Positions 1 to 15,000 of a DNA stretch of 64,000 bases are shown one piece after another. The notes beneath the pieces were generated by a model. It ran no database searches and was not told the origin of the DNA. It worked only from the letters and a program-made list of their open reading frames with translations. Positions within the stretch are counted from its first letter, which is position 1. Each line of letters starts with the position of its first letter. This DNA is from Brevipalpus yothersi (lineage: Eukaryota > Arthropoda > Arachnida > Trombidiformes > Tenuipalpidae), in NCBI GenBank assembly GCA_003956705.1, contig QZCP01000122.1, forward strand, positions 101,028 through 165,027. Reading direction: 5' to 3'. A program made the position numbers and the translations under genes.

Positions 1-461
1 AGGATACTTTTGAAAGGATGAGTTTTTCAAATCACTGAAATGAAAGGCCAGTCGGTCAACAGAGATCATCCACACTTCTCGTATACACACCTAAGAGTGT
101 CCTCAACTAGTGACAACAACAACAACTCAAATACATGTGGTTTAATTCCCGCTAATTGCTTTTGTTTGTCTCACGCAGCCTCTTCAGGATACTTACGGCC
201 TCGACTGTACATCAATCCTACCTATTGACCAATTCTTCACCTCTCTTAATTACTTTCTTTTGTTTTTATCCGTCTCTCTCTCATTTCATCATGATATTAA
301 TTCCTTGATCACCCTGAACGTGGTTAATGATAATCGAGAGAGAAAATGTTTCTCTCGCTCAAATAAGTTTCGCCCTTGTCTTCTATCCTTATAAATGTAT
401 GAGTTTAATTTGTCTTCTTCGATCAGAAAAGTCCATCTAACTTAATCTACCGAAAATTTAG

Positions 462-565
462 GTCTCAGACACAAGTAGTACAGTTAGTAGTTGTGGTAAT
501 GGAACCAGAATATCCAACTGCAGCAGCAGTAGTAGTGATGATAAAGTAGCTCTTAATAAGGCGAG
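462..565 (+). CDS. Candidate Ser-rich internal exon (tentative)
   Basis: This stretch is open in one frame for 34 codons plus 2 nt. It is preceded by an acceptor-like TTTAG (458-461) and followed by a donor-like GTAATG (566-571). The encoded peptide is rich in Ser, Asn and Asp, including a run of five Ser followed by two Asp, and it has no recognisable domain. It lies upstream of the RhoGEF on the same strand and could be one of its N-terminal exons. Its phase does not join directly to the exon at 19187, so another exon would be needed between them. Low-complexity DNA can mimic this, so the call is tentative. Confidence 0.2.
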
Positions 566-665
566 GTAATGGTCAAAGGACAATAACCATTTGAATAATG
601 AAAAAATAATATATATGAACAACTTACCACTCTCACCCAACGGTTTGTATTGACGGCTGGAAGAA

Positions 666-715
666 GTTCTGAAAGTTCTGAAAGTTCTGAAAGTTCTGAA
701 AGTTCTGAAAGTTCC
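666..715. repeat. 9-bp tandem repeat GTTCTGAAA, about 5.5 copies
   Basis: Five near-perfect copies of GTTCTGAAA followed by a partial one. The length is a multiple of three. Read on the plus strand it would encode Ser-Ser-Glu repeats, but I see no splice sites or start that would make it an exon. Confidence 0.9.
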
Positions 716-1310
716 ATTTTGTATACCCTGAAACGAATACACACTCACACACATACGTTCAGTTTGGCCTTGCTCACATGCAAATCAAATTATTCGTCGG
801 TCTGGAGAAAATTCATTAAATCTTTTCATTGCGTGATTAATACTGACCAAAAGAAAAGTTGTTCTATTGTCTCTTGAGGCCACAATAATTGATTGAGAGT
901 AGCATCTTTCTCTCATATTATGGTTTATTCATTTGTGATTCTGATTCTAATATATAAGCACAGAATGAAATTGATGGAATTTCTTTTTTTTCATCTTCAA
1001 TTTTCCCATAAACACCCTGAAAATAAAATACTCACGATCCAGATACATTATACAACAGATATTGTTACTTTTCTGTTGTTGAATGAATATTTCGATATAT
1101 CTTTCATTACAATGTTTATGCATAAACACTTGTATACAAACACATCAACTGTTTTTTCTCATATTTCGCAATTCGAACAATAATGAGAATTAAGGTTTAA
1201 CCATATTTCAGTCTCAATCTCATGCCATCATGTCTACATTCATCAGAATCTGTTACATGTTTCATTTTTTATCATTACCTTTTCCTTTGAGCATCAATAT
1301 CACAAAAATG

Positions 1311-1312
<2 letters not shown>

Positions 1313-1355
<43 letters not shown>
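1313..1355. repeat. (CT)n microsatellite
   Basis: Uninterrupted CT dinucleotide run of about 43 bp. Open frames through it (Ser-Leu repeats) are artefacts of the repeat. Confidence 0.95.
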
Positions 1356-1356
<1 letters not shown>

Positions 1357-1838
1357 GGATCATGATGATCATCATCCATTTGATTGGAGGAGTGATCATC
1401 TTCTCTCTCTTTCTCTCTTCTTGATTCGAGTTTTCTGTTAATCTTTATCCACCTGATGAATCCGCTGATTACCTTTTTATATTCGTTCATCAATCGTGAC
1501 CAGAGTTAAATGAATTGATGAAATTGAAGCATCACTTGAGAGGTGAAAGTTGAATGGCACATCAGAAGAAGATGAAAAGAATAAGGTGAAGAGAAACTGT
1601 TTTTGATCAGAGTATGAATCAACGATATCCTTTGCGAGCTGTTTCGAGAGAGGTCAGTTTGATTTCATCATGTTGTATATGGTAAATTGAATATAAATAT
1701 AAAAGGATCCATCACGATGACCATATTGGACTCGATGGGCTACATTTGAATTTGATCACAATCAAACTTTTTTCTTCATCTTCCAATCTGATAAATCAAA
1801 TGAGATTCATGCTGACTGTGTTTATACATGCATATTTT

Positions 1839-1861
1839 CTCTCTCTCTCTCTCTCTCTCTT
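1839..1861. repeat. Short (CT)n microsatellite
   Basis: CT run of about 23 bp. Confidence 0.85.
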
Positions 1862-2242
1862 CCTTCCGATCATTTGAAGAAATTTTCATTTATTCTTTCA
1901 TACTCTCTCTCTTACTCATTTTATATTCAAAATGCATCATTTCTTGGGTGAAAAAGAAAAGCTGGTTCATGATGATAATAAGTCTGATATAATATTCTGA
2001 TAAACCAATCAAACGTGAATCTTCTTCCAATTTTCATCAACTATATACATTATCAATTGGAATGAATTTTTCTATCCACTCTTTTGAATTCATGATGATT
2101 TCATACACCTCACTTTGAGCACAATTTACTCTCACCTGATCAGTAACAAACAGTTTTCTTTCAGTAGATCCGCTCACCAGTCAATCCAGTAGAACAGTTC
2201 AGAATAAGTATACATAATGAGATAGAAAGAAAGAAAGATAGA

Positions 2243-2243
2243 A

Positions 2244-2274
<31 letters not shown>

Positions 2275-2282
2275 GAGAGAGA
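2243..2282. repeat. Imperfect (GA)n microsatellite
   Basis: GA run with one GGG interruption, preceded by a GAAA-rich tract. Confidence 0.9.
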
Positions 2283-3356
2283 TGGTCTTTACGGAATGAA
2301 CTTGACCAAACCTCATTACTAAAGTCATTTGTCCTCAAGAAATGAAGGGAAAGATGGTCGAAACGATAAGTTTGCATGACAAACAATGATTACATGAACA
2401 TACATTCCTCTCTTCTCTCTCTCTCAGTTAAGTCATAAAATGATTTTGAATTAGTTAAGCCGTTTATCCAGTTCAAATCGTTACCAAGTGAGCAGAAAAT
2501 ATTCCATGTTCAGAGTCAAGACATTTATGTTTGAAAGAAGAAAAAACTTTGGCCTCTATTCCATTGCACTCAAACACACACACCATATCGGGTTCATGAA
2601 AGAAGAATCTAACATGCATGTGCCGTTTACCGTTAGAAAATTTTAGTGTGCCAGTGTGTATCGGTCCAGAGTAAATCTGTCAGTTTTGGTGAGGCCTTTT
2701 GGCGGGAAAATAAGAGTTAGTAGTAGTAGCTGGGTCCTGTATTAACCAAAATCTAGGGCCTCAGTGCCTCAGTAAGAATTTATTTGAGCCGAAACAGCAA
2801 AAAAAGAAATGATAATGATGACCATATTATGGCCTGAAGCAGGTCAAGTAAGGCAGGTATATATAATCTGCTTTTCCTTGGAAATTGTGGGCCAAAATGT
2901 GAACACACATGAGCCCGTTAGTGTGTGTGTGATTCAGTTTGAACAGTAAAATTCTTAATGTTCCTCTCTTTTCTTTTGAAATATTTTCATGATTATCCGT
3001 TGATTCATGTGTTTGAACTTTTCCAGATTGCAATGAGATTTTCACTCGAGAAATCTGTTCATTATTATTCCTTTTTCTCTCTCTTGCTCATCATTATATT
3101 TCCAAGAAAAATCAGTTCCATGTGATATCGATGTATTCAGCCTGAGTTATGAGAATAAGGAAGAGAAAATTTTTCTCTCTCTCTCTCATTTACATGATGA
3201 ACTTTCTCATTGCTCTCTCTCCTGCCATCCTACTCATCTTACGCAATGATTATTACAGTTACATAACTTAATCTTAGAATCTGGAAAGATGTTGGAACTT
3301 TTCTGATGATATACAGATGTAAGATCGCTTCCTTACTCTCGATCTCTGTGAGAGGA

Positions 3357-3365
<9 letters not shown>

Positions 3366-3404
<39 letters not shown>
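3366..3404. repeat. (GA)n microsatellite
   Basis: GA run of about 39 bp. Confidence 0.95.
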
Positions 3405-3406
<2 letters not shown>

Positions 3407-6077
3407 ATTAAAATTCATGTTCTTGATATAATTTCTTGAATTCTGATTTTTCATCTCAAAATTTTCTCTTTCTCACAGCTAATCTCTCTCCATGATGCAA
3501 CATGTATTTTTTTTTGTTGGCCAATCAACCTCATGTCAATTTCAAATTTTTTTTCATGATACTCACAATTTCATCAATTTTAAACCCTTCTAGGCCCATG
3601 TTTCCGCATTCTTACACTCCAATGATCATTACATATTCTTTTTCTCTTTTTTATCGGTTTACTCAATCTATCAGTTAAAGATCGACAAAAAAAATTGAGT
3701 CAAAATCATCTTCAAACAGCTAATAACCAAAATTCTTGTGTATTTTGATTGATCTTGTCTTTCCATCAGAAAAGACAAGATTCTGATTTTATGTAAAAAC
3801 GTTTGACGGTCATTTTGAACTTTTCTCAGATAAAACTTTTGAATCTTAAAAAGTTTCACTTCTGAGATGAGCAATTTTGAATGTAAATACATGATGACAC
3901 TGATTAGATATTCCTCAGAAAACTTGATAGTAAAGTAAAAAAAAGTTTACCATGATTAGATTAGCCATAGAAATGATTCCATTCACCTGTGTTCATTCAA
4001 CTTAGCCATCATGATACAAGTTTTTTCCTCTACACTTTGCTCGGATTATTGGATTAGTGAAGAGAAAGTATCCAAAAAAGGCATCAAAAGTCCAATTAAA
4101 CAGAAAACCCCTGTAAAAGATATCATTTCTTAATCATTTGCAATGCTGTACAATAGGTAAGAGTTCTAATCGAGATTGGTCGAAGTACCAAAAAAGTTCT
4201 GTCCAATAAACAAATATGATACCAGTGAACCCTTTGATAATGTTAATTGAAATCGAAATTATCTCAGAATTAAGAAAGATACATTCAAGTTGACAGCATA
4301 GATTTCTACTGAATCAAGATAGCTGTAAAAGTTTACATCTGAAAAATGATAACATTACCCTTAAACTTATTAGTATCATGTGGGGTGTCTATGAACTTTT
4401 GTATAAGATTTGACGGTGGAGATTGATGGGTGGCCACAATGAAGAATGTTCATCAATTACTATGAGGAAAAGTGTATGGATTAATCATTCAATGACCTTC
4501 ATCTCAAATTACTCTGTGGAATGTGTGCTCTAGAATTTTGAAAATTTTGAAAATCTAAAAAAAATCTTGCAAATTGAAAACAAATGCGATCAATGGTATT
4601 TGAGAAAGGAATGTCAAAATCCGATAGTGTATTACGTCATCAGACAAAAATGTGGAAAATAATCTCATGATTTACATAGTTCAAGATTGTTGACAAAATT
4701 TTTTTCCATCTGAACAACTTTATTGATGATTTAACTTACAGTTTTAGTGACTAATACCAATCTGATTGACAATGGATTACAATCACTTCTCATTGCCTAC
4801 CAAGTTCAATGTCTGTAGCCACCATGCATTTATCTTCGGTCATAAAACTGTGTGTACATTCCTAAAGCCTCAATCACGATCGGGACAAGAATTAGCCGCA
4901 CTACTAGTCAAAAAACCATCTTCAAAGTGAACAGGCTTAAGCTTGAGAAAAATTTTGGTTCCTCGTTATCATGTTGAATTGTTGTTGATGTTTTTCGGGG
5001 AAAGTCTGCTCACTCAAAGAATCAGCTGATTAACATTACATACACATGTGATTGTATTTAATGTTCAATTGGAAATTCTTTCAGTATAAAAGCAAGAGGG
5101 AGAGAGAGAGAGAGAGTAAGTGAGGTCACTTAGGCAATAACATGATACCCAATTGCGGCCATTCTTGATTTGGCATGTCACAGTGCGTGCAAGCATCGTG
5201 ATTGTATATTAGAAGTATTAAAGAGAGATAGAGAGAGAGAGGCAAAGTTAAGGTAGCCCCAGTCTCAGGTCACTTCGGTTAGCACCGACATGCACAATGT
5301 GCCAAAGTTCTAAGAGAGAGAGAAGAGAAGAGAGAAAGATAGGAAACAGTGTTCTTCCGCTTTTTTGATCAAATCTTTCTGGCTCATTTCAATGAAAATT
5401 TGTTACTACTAACAATCAATTCGAGGGAAAAGCTTCTCTCTCTCTCCCATCTTATCATCTCAAATAAACGATCAAAAAATTTCTCAAAGAGTCTATCTTT
5501 ATTAGAGGTCAAAGCGGTCCGACGTTTTTTTTGGGCAACAAATTGGGTATAAGTATATGAAAGATACATAATTCCAGGTTCTGATTTGATCAGGTGAAGT
5601 CTCTCTCTCTTCCTCAACTGGTCCAAAGTGATTTCTTTTTTTGAAGAGAGAGAATAAAATTTTGATGATAATTTTTTAGGCTTATACATTTGTGTACTGT
5701 TGGTTAACGGTATTCACTGGAACAGCTGATTCAAATTTTGCCTTCTTTTTGCAATTGCTAATAGCTTGATGAGATGTTTTTCCGATTCATGCTATCAAAC
5801 AAAATTGTGGCACATCAAAGGTGACTTAATAAACCGAAAACTTACTACTCTTCATGTTTCTCGTTAGCTTCTTTCTCGTCTTTTTCTTCTCCTTCTTCTT
5901 CTTTTTCTTCTTCTTTTCATTCTCTTCCTCATCTTTCCGCTAGTTTCCTGAATACGTTACAACATCATCAATTGACTTGTTTCCACTTTTCACTGTGTAT
6001 GTGTGTAAGTGTTTTTTCACTATGTTTCCTGTATATTTGCATGAAGAAAAAAGAATAACAACCGTCCATCGTTCTTG

Positions 6078-6079
<2 letters not shown>

Positions 6080-6139
<60 letters not shown>

Positions 6140-6166
6140 TCTCTGTCTCTCTCTCTCTCTCTCTCT
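6080..6166. repeat. (CT)n microsatellite with regular interruptions
   Basis: CT run of about 87 bp, interrupted twice by CTGTCT about 18 bp apart. This is the longest fully sequenced CT/GA array in the window. Confidence 0.95.
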
Positions 6167-6501
6167 TCTCACTTTTGTCCATCATTTTTTGATTCTTTTT
6201 GATAATCATTTGCATCCGGATGACATGGTTAATGCAAATTTCTCATCCCTGTCATGTGTCATGAAGTGTGTGTTTCGATATACATATACATTTACCGTTA
6301 TTCCATCAAAACACACTGACCTCGAGCGATTTTTCTCATCTCTTTGATTGTGTATGTGTCTGATGGGGACTAAGTAGTTGGAATGATACAAAAATGATGA
6401 TAATTTTCTGTAATCCCAAATGATCAGGGTCATTTCAAGCAATCAGTTGAATAATTTCATCTGGATTTCAGGATGTGTATCGTATTGGATGAAAGTGATT
6501 G

Positions 6502-6504
<3 letters not shown>

Positions 6505-6565
<61 letters not shown>
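6505..6565. repeat. (GA)n microsatellite
   Basis: Pure GA run of about 61 bp, 340 bp after a CT array on the same strand. The two could pair as an inverted repeat. Confidence 0.95.
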
Positions 6566-6568
<3 letters not shown>

Positions 6569-7221
6569 GCCATTTGTTCATATTATACTCTTTGAATCGC
6601 AATTCATCGTGCATTACGATTGGAATCTCGGAAAAATTTCATGAGAAAAACGATAACAAGAATCAGAATATACATCTGAATCACGATTTGATATGTAGAA
6701 ATGAATTCGAAAAGAAATCTTTTTCCATATCTCAATCTTCAATTTTCACTGAATTATCGAAAAATTAGATGATGATCAGCACGTAATACGGATACAAGCC
6801 TATACACACACACTTATAATTGTGATACTGATACTTTCTAACCCTCCAAAACTTTACTGCCTGAGCACCATTTTTGGCGCAAAATTTTTCTTCTCTATTC
6901 CAATATTCAAATACCCATCAGCAAAGCATGAGCATAGCTAACTATTATTATACTTAGATGTATATACATTTATGTATTTACATCTTATCAGATACTCTTT
7001 CTTCGCACTCATATATTCAGGGCACTTCTTGGCACCCGCCTCATGATTATTCGAAATGAGATCAGTTCTCATCATGAATTTGAATATCTACACATGCAGA
7101 ACCACTTGTATTATCGATATTTCGTGCGGTTGATCATCACCCTTTGAAATGGTGATTGTTGTTGATGATACTTTCTCTCAGAGTTTGTATTTAAGTTTTT
7201 AATTTATATAACAGGTACAAG

Positions 7222-7226
<5 letters not shown>

Positions 7227-7282
<56 letters not shown>
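7227..7282. repeat. (GA)n microsatellite
   Basis: Pure GA run of about 56 bp. Confidence 0.95.
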
Positions 7283-7284
<2 letters not shown>

Positions 7285-9537
7285 AAAAGCAAAAAAACAA
7301 TAATTGAGTTACCTTTGTCTTTTGTATGTACATAATGTATGTGAGAGTGACGTGTGTCTGTCTGGTATATGATGTGATTATAATTAACTTGACTCAAATT
7401 ATTAGCACGAAATAGTGGATCCATGCAAATTGGGAGAGAAAATATTAAGCATCAATTGGAATCATATTGTGAGTGTATATTTAAGATGATATTAGTTCCA
7501 CAACTGTAAGTGTGGCACAATGTGTGAGCATGATATGGCTCATCTCGATTTTGTTTTCCTTTTTTTTCGAAAAAAGATATTCCAAAAAGAAGAAAAAAAT
7601 GAAAAAATATCTTCAAAACAGAAACATGAAACTTTGATACCTAAATTCTGGGCAAGAAAAATTGAAGTTACATGCTTCCGTAAAATTTACAGAAAGAAGA
7701 ACAATAAGAAAATTGTCCATTCATGTGAGTGTCTGAACGGTAATATTGGCCCAAAAGAAACATAATATCAGTAAAATATTTGAATATTTATTAGATCGTT
7801 ATTTATTGTCATTCTTTTTGTTCTCTATTTCCACTCAATAATATACATATATCGAAACATTTCTATCGAAAAATATGATATCATTACGCGATACTCGTGA
7901 GTCAGACTGCAAATTATATCCTGTCTGTTCTCAGATACTTCGAATACATGAAATAGTATCACATATTAGTATCATATCAAATATTTAAATCTTGATTTTT
8001 GTTCATCCTGTTGTTCCACTTTTTTTTCCTGCAATCAGTATCATTTGTTTATGTGTCTGCTCATATTGTAAACAATATCGCGATTATTGTCACTCTGATC
8101 ACGAATCATTACACTGCTTCAATATTGCTCAGATTTGAAAGCAGGTTCTGCTTGTAAAATAAGTGGAATACATGTTTATGATGAACTTTTGATGATGAAG
8201 AAGAAAATATTCTGATACACTTGTGTATAGTCTTCCATTCATTTAAGCATCTTCCACCAGTCCGTTCAATACTAATCCTGAGAGAAATAAAAAAAATCTT
8301 AAAAATGCTCGAGTGTCAGTATGATCATGATATGATCACTGTACGGGAATGAAAATTGAGTATTTCAAGTTCTCGGATGATTTTTGAGCTGATTCAAATG
8401 ATCGTTAATACTTATTCTTCGAATATTTTCCAATATTTTCACAAATTTAATGATAAAACTTTTCTCACCCCTCAACACATGTGTACGGCCAAACTTTATA
8501 ACTATGATTGCCTAATAATTGTTCTGATTTTTTATTCCGCATTTTTGTTTCCATCATGTGTGTATGTAGAGAAAAAAGTACAGTTAACTTGAGAATTTGT
8601 CTGCATCTCTCATCTCTCGAGTTCATGTGAGAATGAATATTCCCGCTCTTTCATTTTGACTTCGTTCTAATGAGGCTTGGGCAAAATTTGGCCCTTCATA
8701 TGAGAGGAAGAGAAAAGAATACACATCATGATTAACCCAATTTCGATGTGTTCAAAGTGAACTTGATGCTGATTCTCTCTCTTACACCATGAAATTTGGA
8801 AAAATCATGGGAAAGCACATTATCTTCCATTTTCTTCATTATTTTTTTTCTCCTTCATTCATCCACATTTTGACCTTCATTTGAATTTATAAACAAAGTT
8901 GTGTGTCCTCCTCTCTTCCGCTAATTTTACCAATTTATCATCATCTTTTGTCACTCAAATACATCATCACAATCTATCTTACCGCAAAATGATTAATTTA
9001 TTAACAATTTTGCTAGAAACAAACATGCTCTCACCCACACACATATACAATGAAATGAAATACGATTCCATTATCATTTAGAGATAACATTACATCTATT
9101 TTGACTTTGATCTTTTTTATGCAAATTGGTACCAAATAAGTTAATAACACATCAAAATTTTGATCATTCACAATTAATCAAAATATGTTTGTAGGCCATC
9201 ATCTTGTGTATAAGTATTTGAGGAACCTCATGTCACTCGTTTGAGGGCAAAGTTGAAGAGCACTTGAAATTTTTATCAATTATTATTACTACATACCTGT
9301 AGCTGGCATGTACCAAGAGAATCCCGAAAAAGTGTGTTTGTGTGTATAAATGATACGATTATTGGTCATACAGTTCATGATGGAAAATGACAAATGTGTG
9401 CACATTACTTTCATGGTCATCATCACGTTCTCTCATCTTATTTACTTCCATCCATCCATCCATATTATCGGTATCATCTCCAGCATCCGCATCTTATCAT
9501 CACCTTTTCTTGTTCATTCAAGGCTCTTGATCTTGAG

Positions 9538-9540
<3 letters not shown>

Positions 9541-9583
<43 letters not shown>
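9541..9583. repeat. (GA)n microsatellite
   Basis: Pure GA run of about 43 bp. Confidence 0.95.
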
Positions 9584-9587
<4 letters not shown>

Positions 9588-11972
9588 TGAAGATCAAGCA
9601 AAGATCCGTTTAAGATGAATTCGAATCAATATCCTCTTTTAAGGTGAATTATGATCACCTTAAGAATGATTGAAGGAGGCACAAGTTGAGTGTGGAAGAG
9701 AGCAAAAATAAGAAAAAATTTGATAATCGTGATTTATTGGGAGTAATCAGATTATTTTATTTAATCAAGACTTATATGCGTATTTGGACTGATATCTATC
9801 TAGGAATTCGACACATAAATTTTCGGAATTCTATGTGTGTAACTGTGTTAGTGAGTCTTTTTTTTCGCTTTTTTTATTCCGGAAAAAAAGAGCGAAATAA
9901 TCATCATGATCACGATTTTTGATTATTATCAGTATTCGAATCGAATATTCTTCAGAATCTCTTGGAATTGATAAAATACTATTTTTGAACACATGCTTAT
10001 GGGTGTTCTCCTTCATTCTGGGTATTGTTACTGGAAGCATCGATTAATGATGATGAAATTGATTTACATCACCTCATCTCAATCTTCTTATTATAAGCTC
10101 AATTTTTTCAACATCTCAATCAATCGATAACAAGTCGAATATTCAGCAAAAAGTATAAATTATTATCAACATTGAAGATCATGCTCTCATGAAATGTGCA
10201 TATGATTTCGGAATATTTGATGTCCGATATTTGAACAGAAACTTGCTGATGAATCTATGTGATTTCGATTGAAAATAGCTGCTATTGGTGTTATCATCAA
10301 TTGAAAACTTATCGATTCCATCATGAGTTTCCTTTGCCACCATATTCAAATGGAATGATAGAATGATAATAATATAAATCTAACTTACACTTATACTCTT
10401 GGATGTACAACTTATTCTTAAAATTATTTCCATCTTCATCTAACTTTTCATCATCTCCTGAGATGATAATTATAATGGATGATTCACTAAATTTTTTCTA
10501 ATTCTTACTCTCAACTATCATATCTAATTTGCCCGAATTTGGGAATAGTAAGAGAGAAAGTGAATGACTGAAAGATGTCAAAAAAAGAATGAGTAATGAA
10601 GATGATGGAGATGAAGATGAAAAATTGAATCCACACTCACATAAGATATTAATCAAAATTTGATTACAAATTTTAGTTATTAAATAATCAAAGATAATCT
10701 TATAAGAAGCTGTGAGTGTGTACCACATAATTGTAAGGCTCATCATTACCATCGTTACTTGAACCATCAGGTATTGTTCAATTAAATGATGATGATAATG
10801 ATGATATTTCAATTTTTAATTGTTCATCTTCAGAACAATAAGGGAAAAGGCTTCAATTTGATCCAAATCAAACGAATTTAGTCATAATAGTCACTATTAT
10901 TCACCATAACAGCTATTGCATCATAAATTATCATCACAAAATGTATATATATGATCATAATTGTACAGTAGCATCAGTATTGTGTATGTGAGTATATATT
11001 GTTTCCATTCATACAATCATCATCATGAACATAATCTTTTTCTTCTTCTTATTCCTCCTTCATCAACATGACTACTGTTCATCCACCTTTATTTCATGAT
11101 AGAGTACCGTTACTTATGGAAATGATTTTTCTCTCTCTTCTCAATATAACTTGAGTATTAATCGAGTAGAAAAACGTAGAATTTTTTTTCCATTCATTCA
11201 ACTTCGTGCGTCAACAATCGATATGTATACTGACTTTAATGCATTTAAATATTACATTATCTTGTCCAGTCTTGAAACTTATCTGAGAAGATGAAGAAGA
11301 GAAAAGGATTCAGTATTCAAGTGGAATGCAGTGATGCTGAGGTGATTCATTTGATAGTCTTTTCCTCTCCCTCTCAATTTTTTGAATATTAATTTAAAAA
11401 GTTTAGCTACTTTATTTCTAATTTCGAAACTTACAGACCATTGTTTGGTATCTTTTACATGATACTGTATTTTGGTGAAAATTTTGAGGCCAAAAGCTAC
11501 CCAAAAATGATGCTAACGATGGATATCATACATATTCTTCTTGGAAACATATATTAAATGTATGATTTTATTTGAAATGAAATGGGACTGATAAAAATAG
11601 TTGAATAGGATGAGATTTTATGTTACTTGAAAATGAGAACTGATTGAATTTCCAATCAAAATCTGCTGGAAGTACAATATAAAAAATGCTCAGTTGGTGG
11701 AGAGTGTATTCCGTTTCGACAGCTTTTGGAATAATAATACTTATCATTCAATTGACTGAACATTGTTTGAGATCGTATTCATGTTCATATACTCATTTTA
11801 TCGTATATTTCATATCAATTTGATTAGAATCAAATATTTTTTTTGCTTAAAATAGTATTTTATTTGAAAAATGCTGAAATCAAGTCCATCATATCATCAT
11901 TTCACCTCATTTTGGTGCATCTTTTTTTCCATTTGTTCATCACTTTTAACAGTGATCATTAACATCATTCTC

Positions 11973-11973
11973 N

Positions 11974-12021
<48 letters not shown>
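11973..12021. repeat. (CT)n microsatellite with ambiguous base at its edge
   Basis: CT run from 11975, preceded by a single N at 11973. The N marks an unresolved call or array length at the repeat boundary. Confidence 0.95.
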
Positions 12022-12023
<2 letters not shown>

Positions 12024-15000
12024 ATCTTGTTACGTTGTATGAATTCATCACTTCTTCTGATCCCCATAATCAGATAGAGAACTTGTACACTAAGCTATAC
12101 TGGAAGTGAAACTTCGAAAATAGTACAAATAATAAGGCAAAATTCATCATAAAAGTGCATAATTTTATCATCATTTCAACAATGAATTTCTTTTATTTTC
12201 ATTTCTTAAGATGCAGCTTCTTATTTTTCTTTCCTCATCTCACTCTCCATCTGCATCATCTTTCCCTTCTTCTTCTTCTTCTTTCTCCCGATGATGAAGA
12301 TAAAGAGAGAAAAAGAAATACTAGAAGAAAGCAGCCTCATAAAATCTCAACGTGTGTGTGTGTGTTCTGAAAAAGTGTATTTATTAATACTGAGAAAAGT
12401 GATAAAATATTAGTTGAACAAGATGTATTCATGATGCTAGACAAGCACGATCATGATGAAACGAATCGACGGCCATCGACTTGTCAGGTTTGACCTTCTT
12501 CGATAAGCATTCCTGATGCTTGCCATCTCGATCGTCTTCCGTTCAAGTCACAACCAACATTAGCAAGAGTCCAATTCTTTCGACCTCTTTTCTTACCTTA
12601 TGCAAATTACTACCGTCCAGCAAAAGCTAACATAACATACAAACAAAACAACACTCTATGTGTTTCTGATAATTATGTATTCACATACACTTGACTTAAG
12701 TATTGATAATCTAGATTTGGTTTAACCATATTGGAAGATGCTCTTAATGTTTCCGTTCTTCCAAGAATGAGAATGAAGAGAGAGAGAGAACTGATTCCAT
12801 GTTGATACATTAACAACTCATAAAGAAAATATGAGCATGCAGAAAAGTTTGCTACATGTAAATATAAACTCTAAGAATTGGACAAAGATTAAGAATAAAA
12901 AGATGATAGCAAACATCTTGGGAAGTATCTTTTGTATTTTGCTTCATCTCTCTTCATCCAAACAAACCGCATCTTTCTTTTCTATCTCTCTGCAAATATT
13001 GCAGTCATTTTCTATCAACATGATGCAGTACCGTTATGCTCATCTTCTATCGATCATCATCATCTATCACCATGTTTTTCCAACCTAATGATGGAATGGC
13101 CCGGTAAGCCACTACTATCACACAGATGATGTACACTTGCATACCAGACAAACAAGGACCTGATGTAGATGTTTCATCATCACCGTTTTTTTCTGTATTG
13201 ATGCAAGCAAGACATCATCATCTTTCCAAATATGAGGGTTTCAAATGTTAACATGTGAATCTTCTTTTCATTCTCTTCATCCCAGACGATGTTTATGCTA
13301 ATATACTGATTCAAAAAGAGTAGGTGCTTGATGGATCAAAAAGAATCATGTTTAATCAGACTGAACATATACAAACTTTTCGACTGCAATCAAAGTTTGA
13401 ATAACCGAATGTTTGATTGAAAAAGTCTGCTTTGATGAAAGTCTGAACACATAAATACACAAAATATTAAAACATATTTTGATCAGTACAAGACTTGAAA
13501 AGAACTTTTGATAGAACTTCAAGCCCTGGATGTTGATTCAAAAACTTTTTTGAGAAGATGATGATGCAAATTTATCTACACTCATATGTTGATTAATTCT
13601 GAGGCCAGTTGGAAAACTAACTCTCGAATTTGAATCCATTTTCAAATCTATATCTTGTGATTTCAACAGATTTCATGGAGCATATCAGATAGTCATCAAC
13701 AAGTCAAAATTTTCAGTTGTTACTTTAGATCAGTCTTACCTGTTGCCAGGAGATTCCAGAATCGAGAAGTTTGAGAAGTTTCGAAAAAATTCTTCTTCTT
13801 CATGAGAGCTATTTTTCTTCCTTATATCTTGTCTATTTCCAGAACTTTTCATTGTTTTATACCTTGTTGTGCAAAAATTTGATCATTAAGATCATGATTT
13901 GTGTATGTTTCTCTTTTATTTTCACTCTCTTTAATCGAGTTTTACCCAAAAATTTAGATGGACAAGAGAAGGATGATCATCTTTGTTTTCAAGATTCTCA
14001 TCATCAACTCAGATAATGTGTATCTATCCATCTATCTTTCCATTTTATTTGGATCTTCTCTGCATACATCTGAGCATCCCATCATTTACATGAATGTTAT
14101 CATTATTATTATTTCTTATTCAATACTCTAAACCATACATACCCAAATACATTCTCTCACACAAGCACACAAGTGAAGGTAGAAGAGAGAGAGAAAGGTT
14201 TTGGATAAAAGAGGAAGGAAGCAAAAGGTTATGTGATATGGGATGTAAAATGAAGTCAAAAAATGGCAAGAATGTAAAAGGAGAGACAAAAATCGAGATC
14301 AACGATTATGTGTTTGTGTGTGTGTGGTTGGACTGAACAATAAGTGATGAGAGCGAAAATATTGTATAAAATTTTATGTATCACTATCATCATCATAAAA
14401 TATGACGAGAGAGATAAATCAGCATTCTCTATTCTAGCAATAGTGTTCTCTCTCTCTCTCTCTCTATCTCTCTCTTACTTTTACCTCTTACTTTCCTAAT
14501 GATATGAAAGAGAAGATAATCAAAAATCTTCTGAACAATTTTTTTGGGCTGAAAAATTTTCATATACATGTATTCTTATTCGTATTTCCGTTCACTACTC
14601 TTTCTCTGAACAAATTACAAATAAAAAACCGAAAAAGAGATAGAAAAGAGTGGGCTTACGGAAGTTGATCGTTTCTCACAGTTAACTATTATTCCAGACC
14701 ATATAACAACATGGTGATTGTTGAAGAATGAGAGAGGGAGAAAGAAAATTTCAACCTTTTTCTATCATGATGATTTCGGTATTCATCGGTCAACGTTTGG
14801 AAGGAATACAGTTTCGTATGAGAATGGTATATACTCTTACACATACTCAATTGTTGAATGCTTCTCATCATCATTTGCATGCAAATTTTGATTCTCGATC
14901 ACGAATATTTTGTGTGTGCAATCAAATGTTCGATGAATGAACAAATGGACCAACCAATCAAAAGTTAATCGGAACAGAAGCACACACACACAACAACAGT

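Noticed and set aside
190..420. Open plus-strand frame after a CCTCTTCAG acceptor-like site
   Set aside because: No convincing donor, mixed composition and no recognisable protein motif.
5940..6768. Open frames of 70-90 codons on both strands
   Set aside because: Produced by the CT and GA microsatellites at 6080-6166 and 6505-6565.
12413..12478. Possible small exon with higher GC content (reads into MMLDKHDHDETNRRPSTCQ)
   Set aside because: Acceptor lacks a pyrimidine tract and the donor GTTTGA is poor; no homology recognised.
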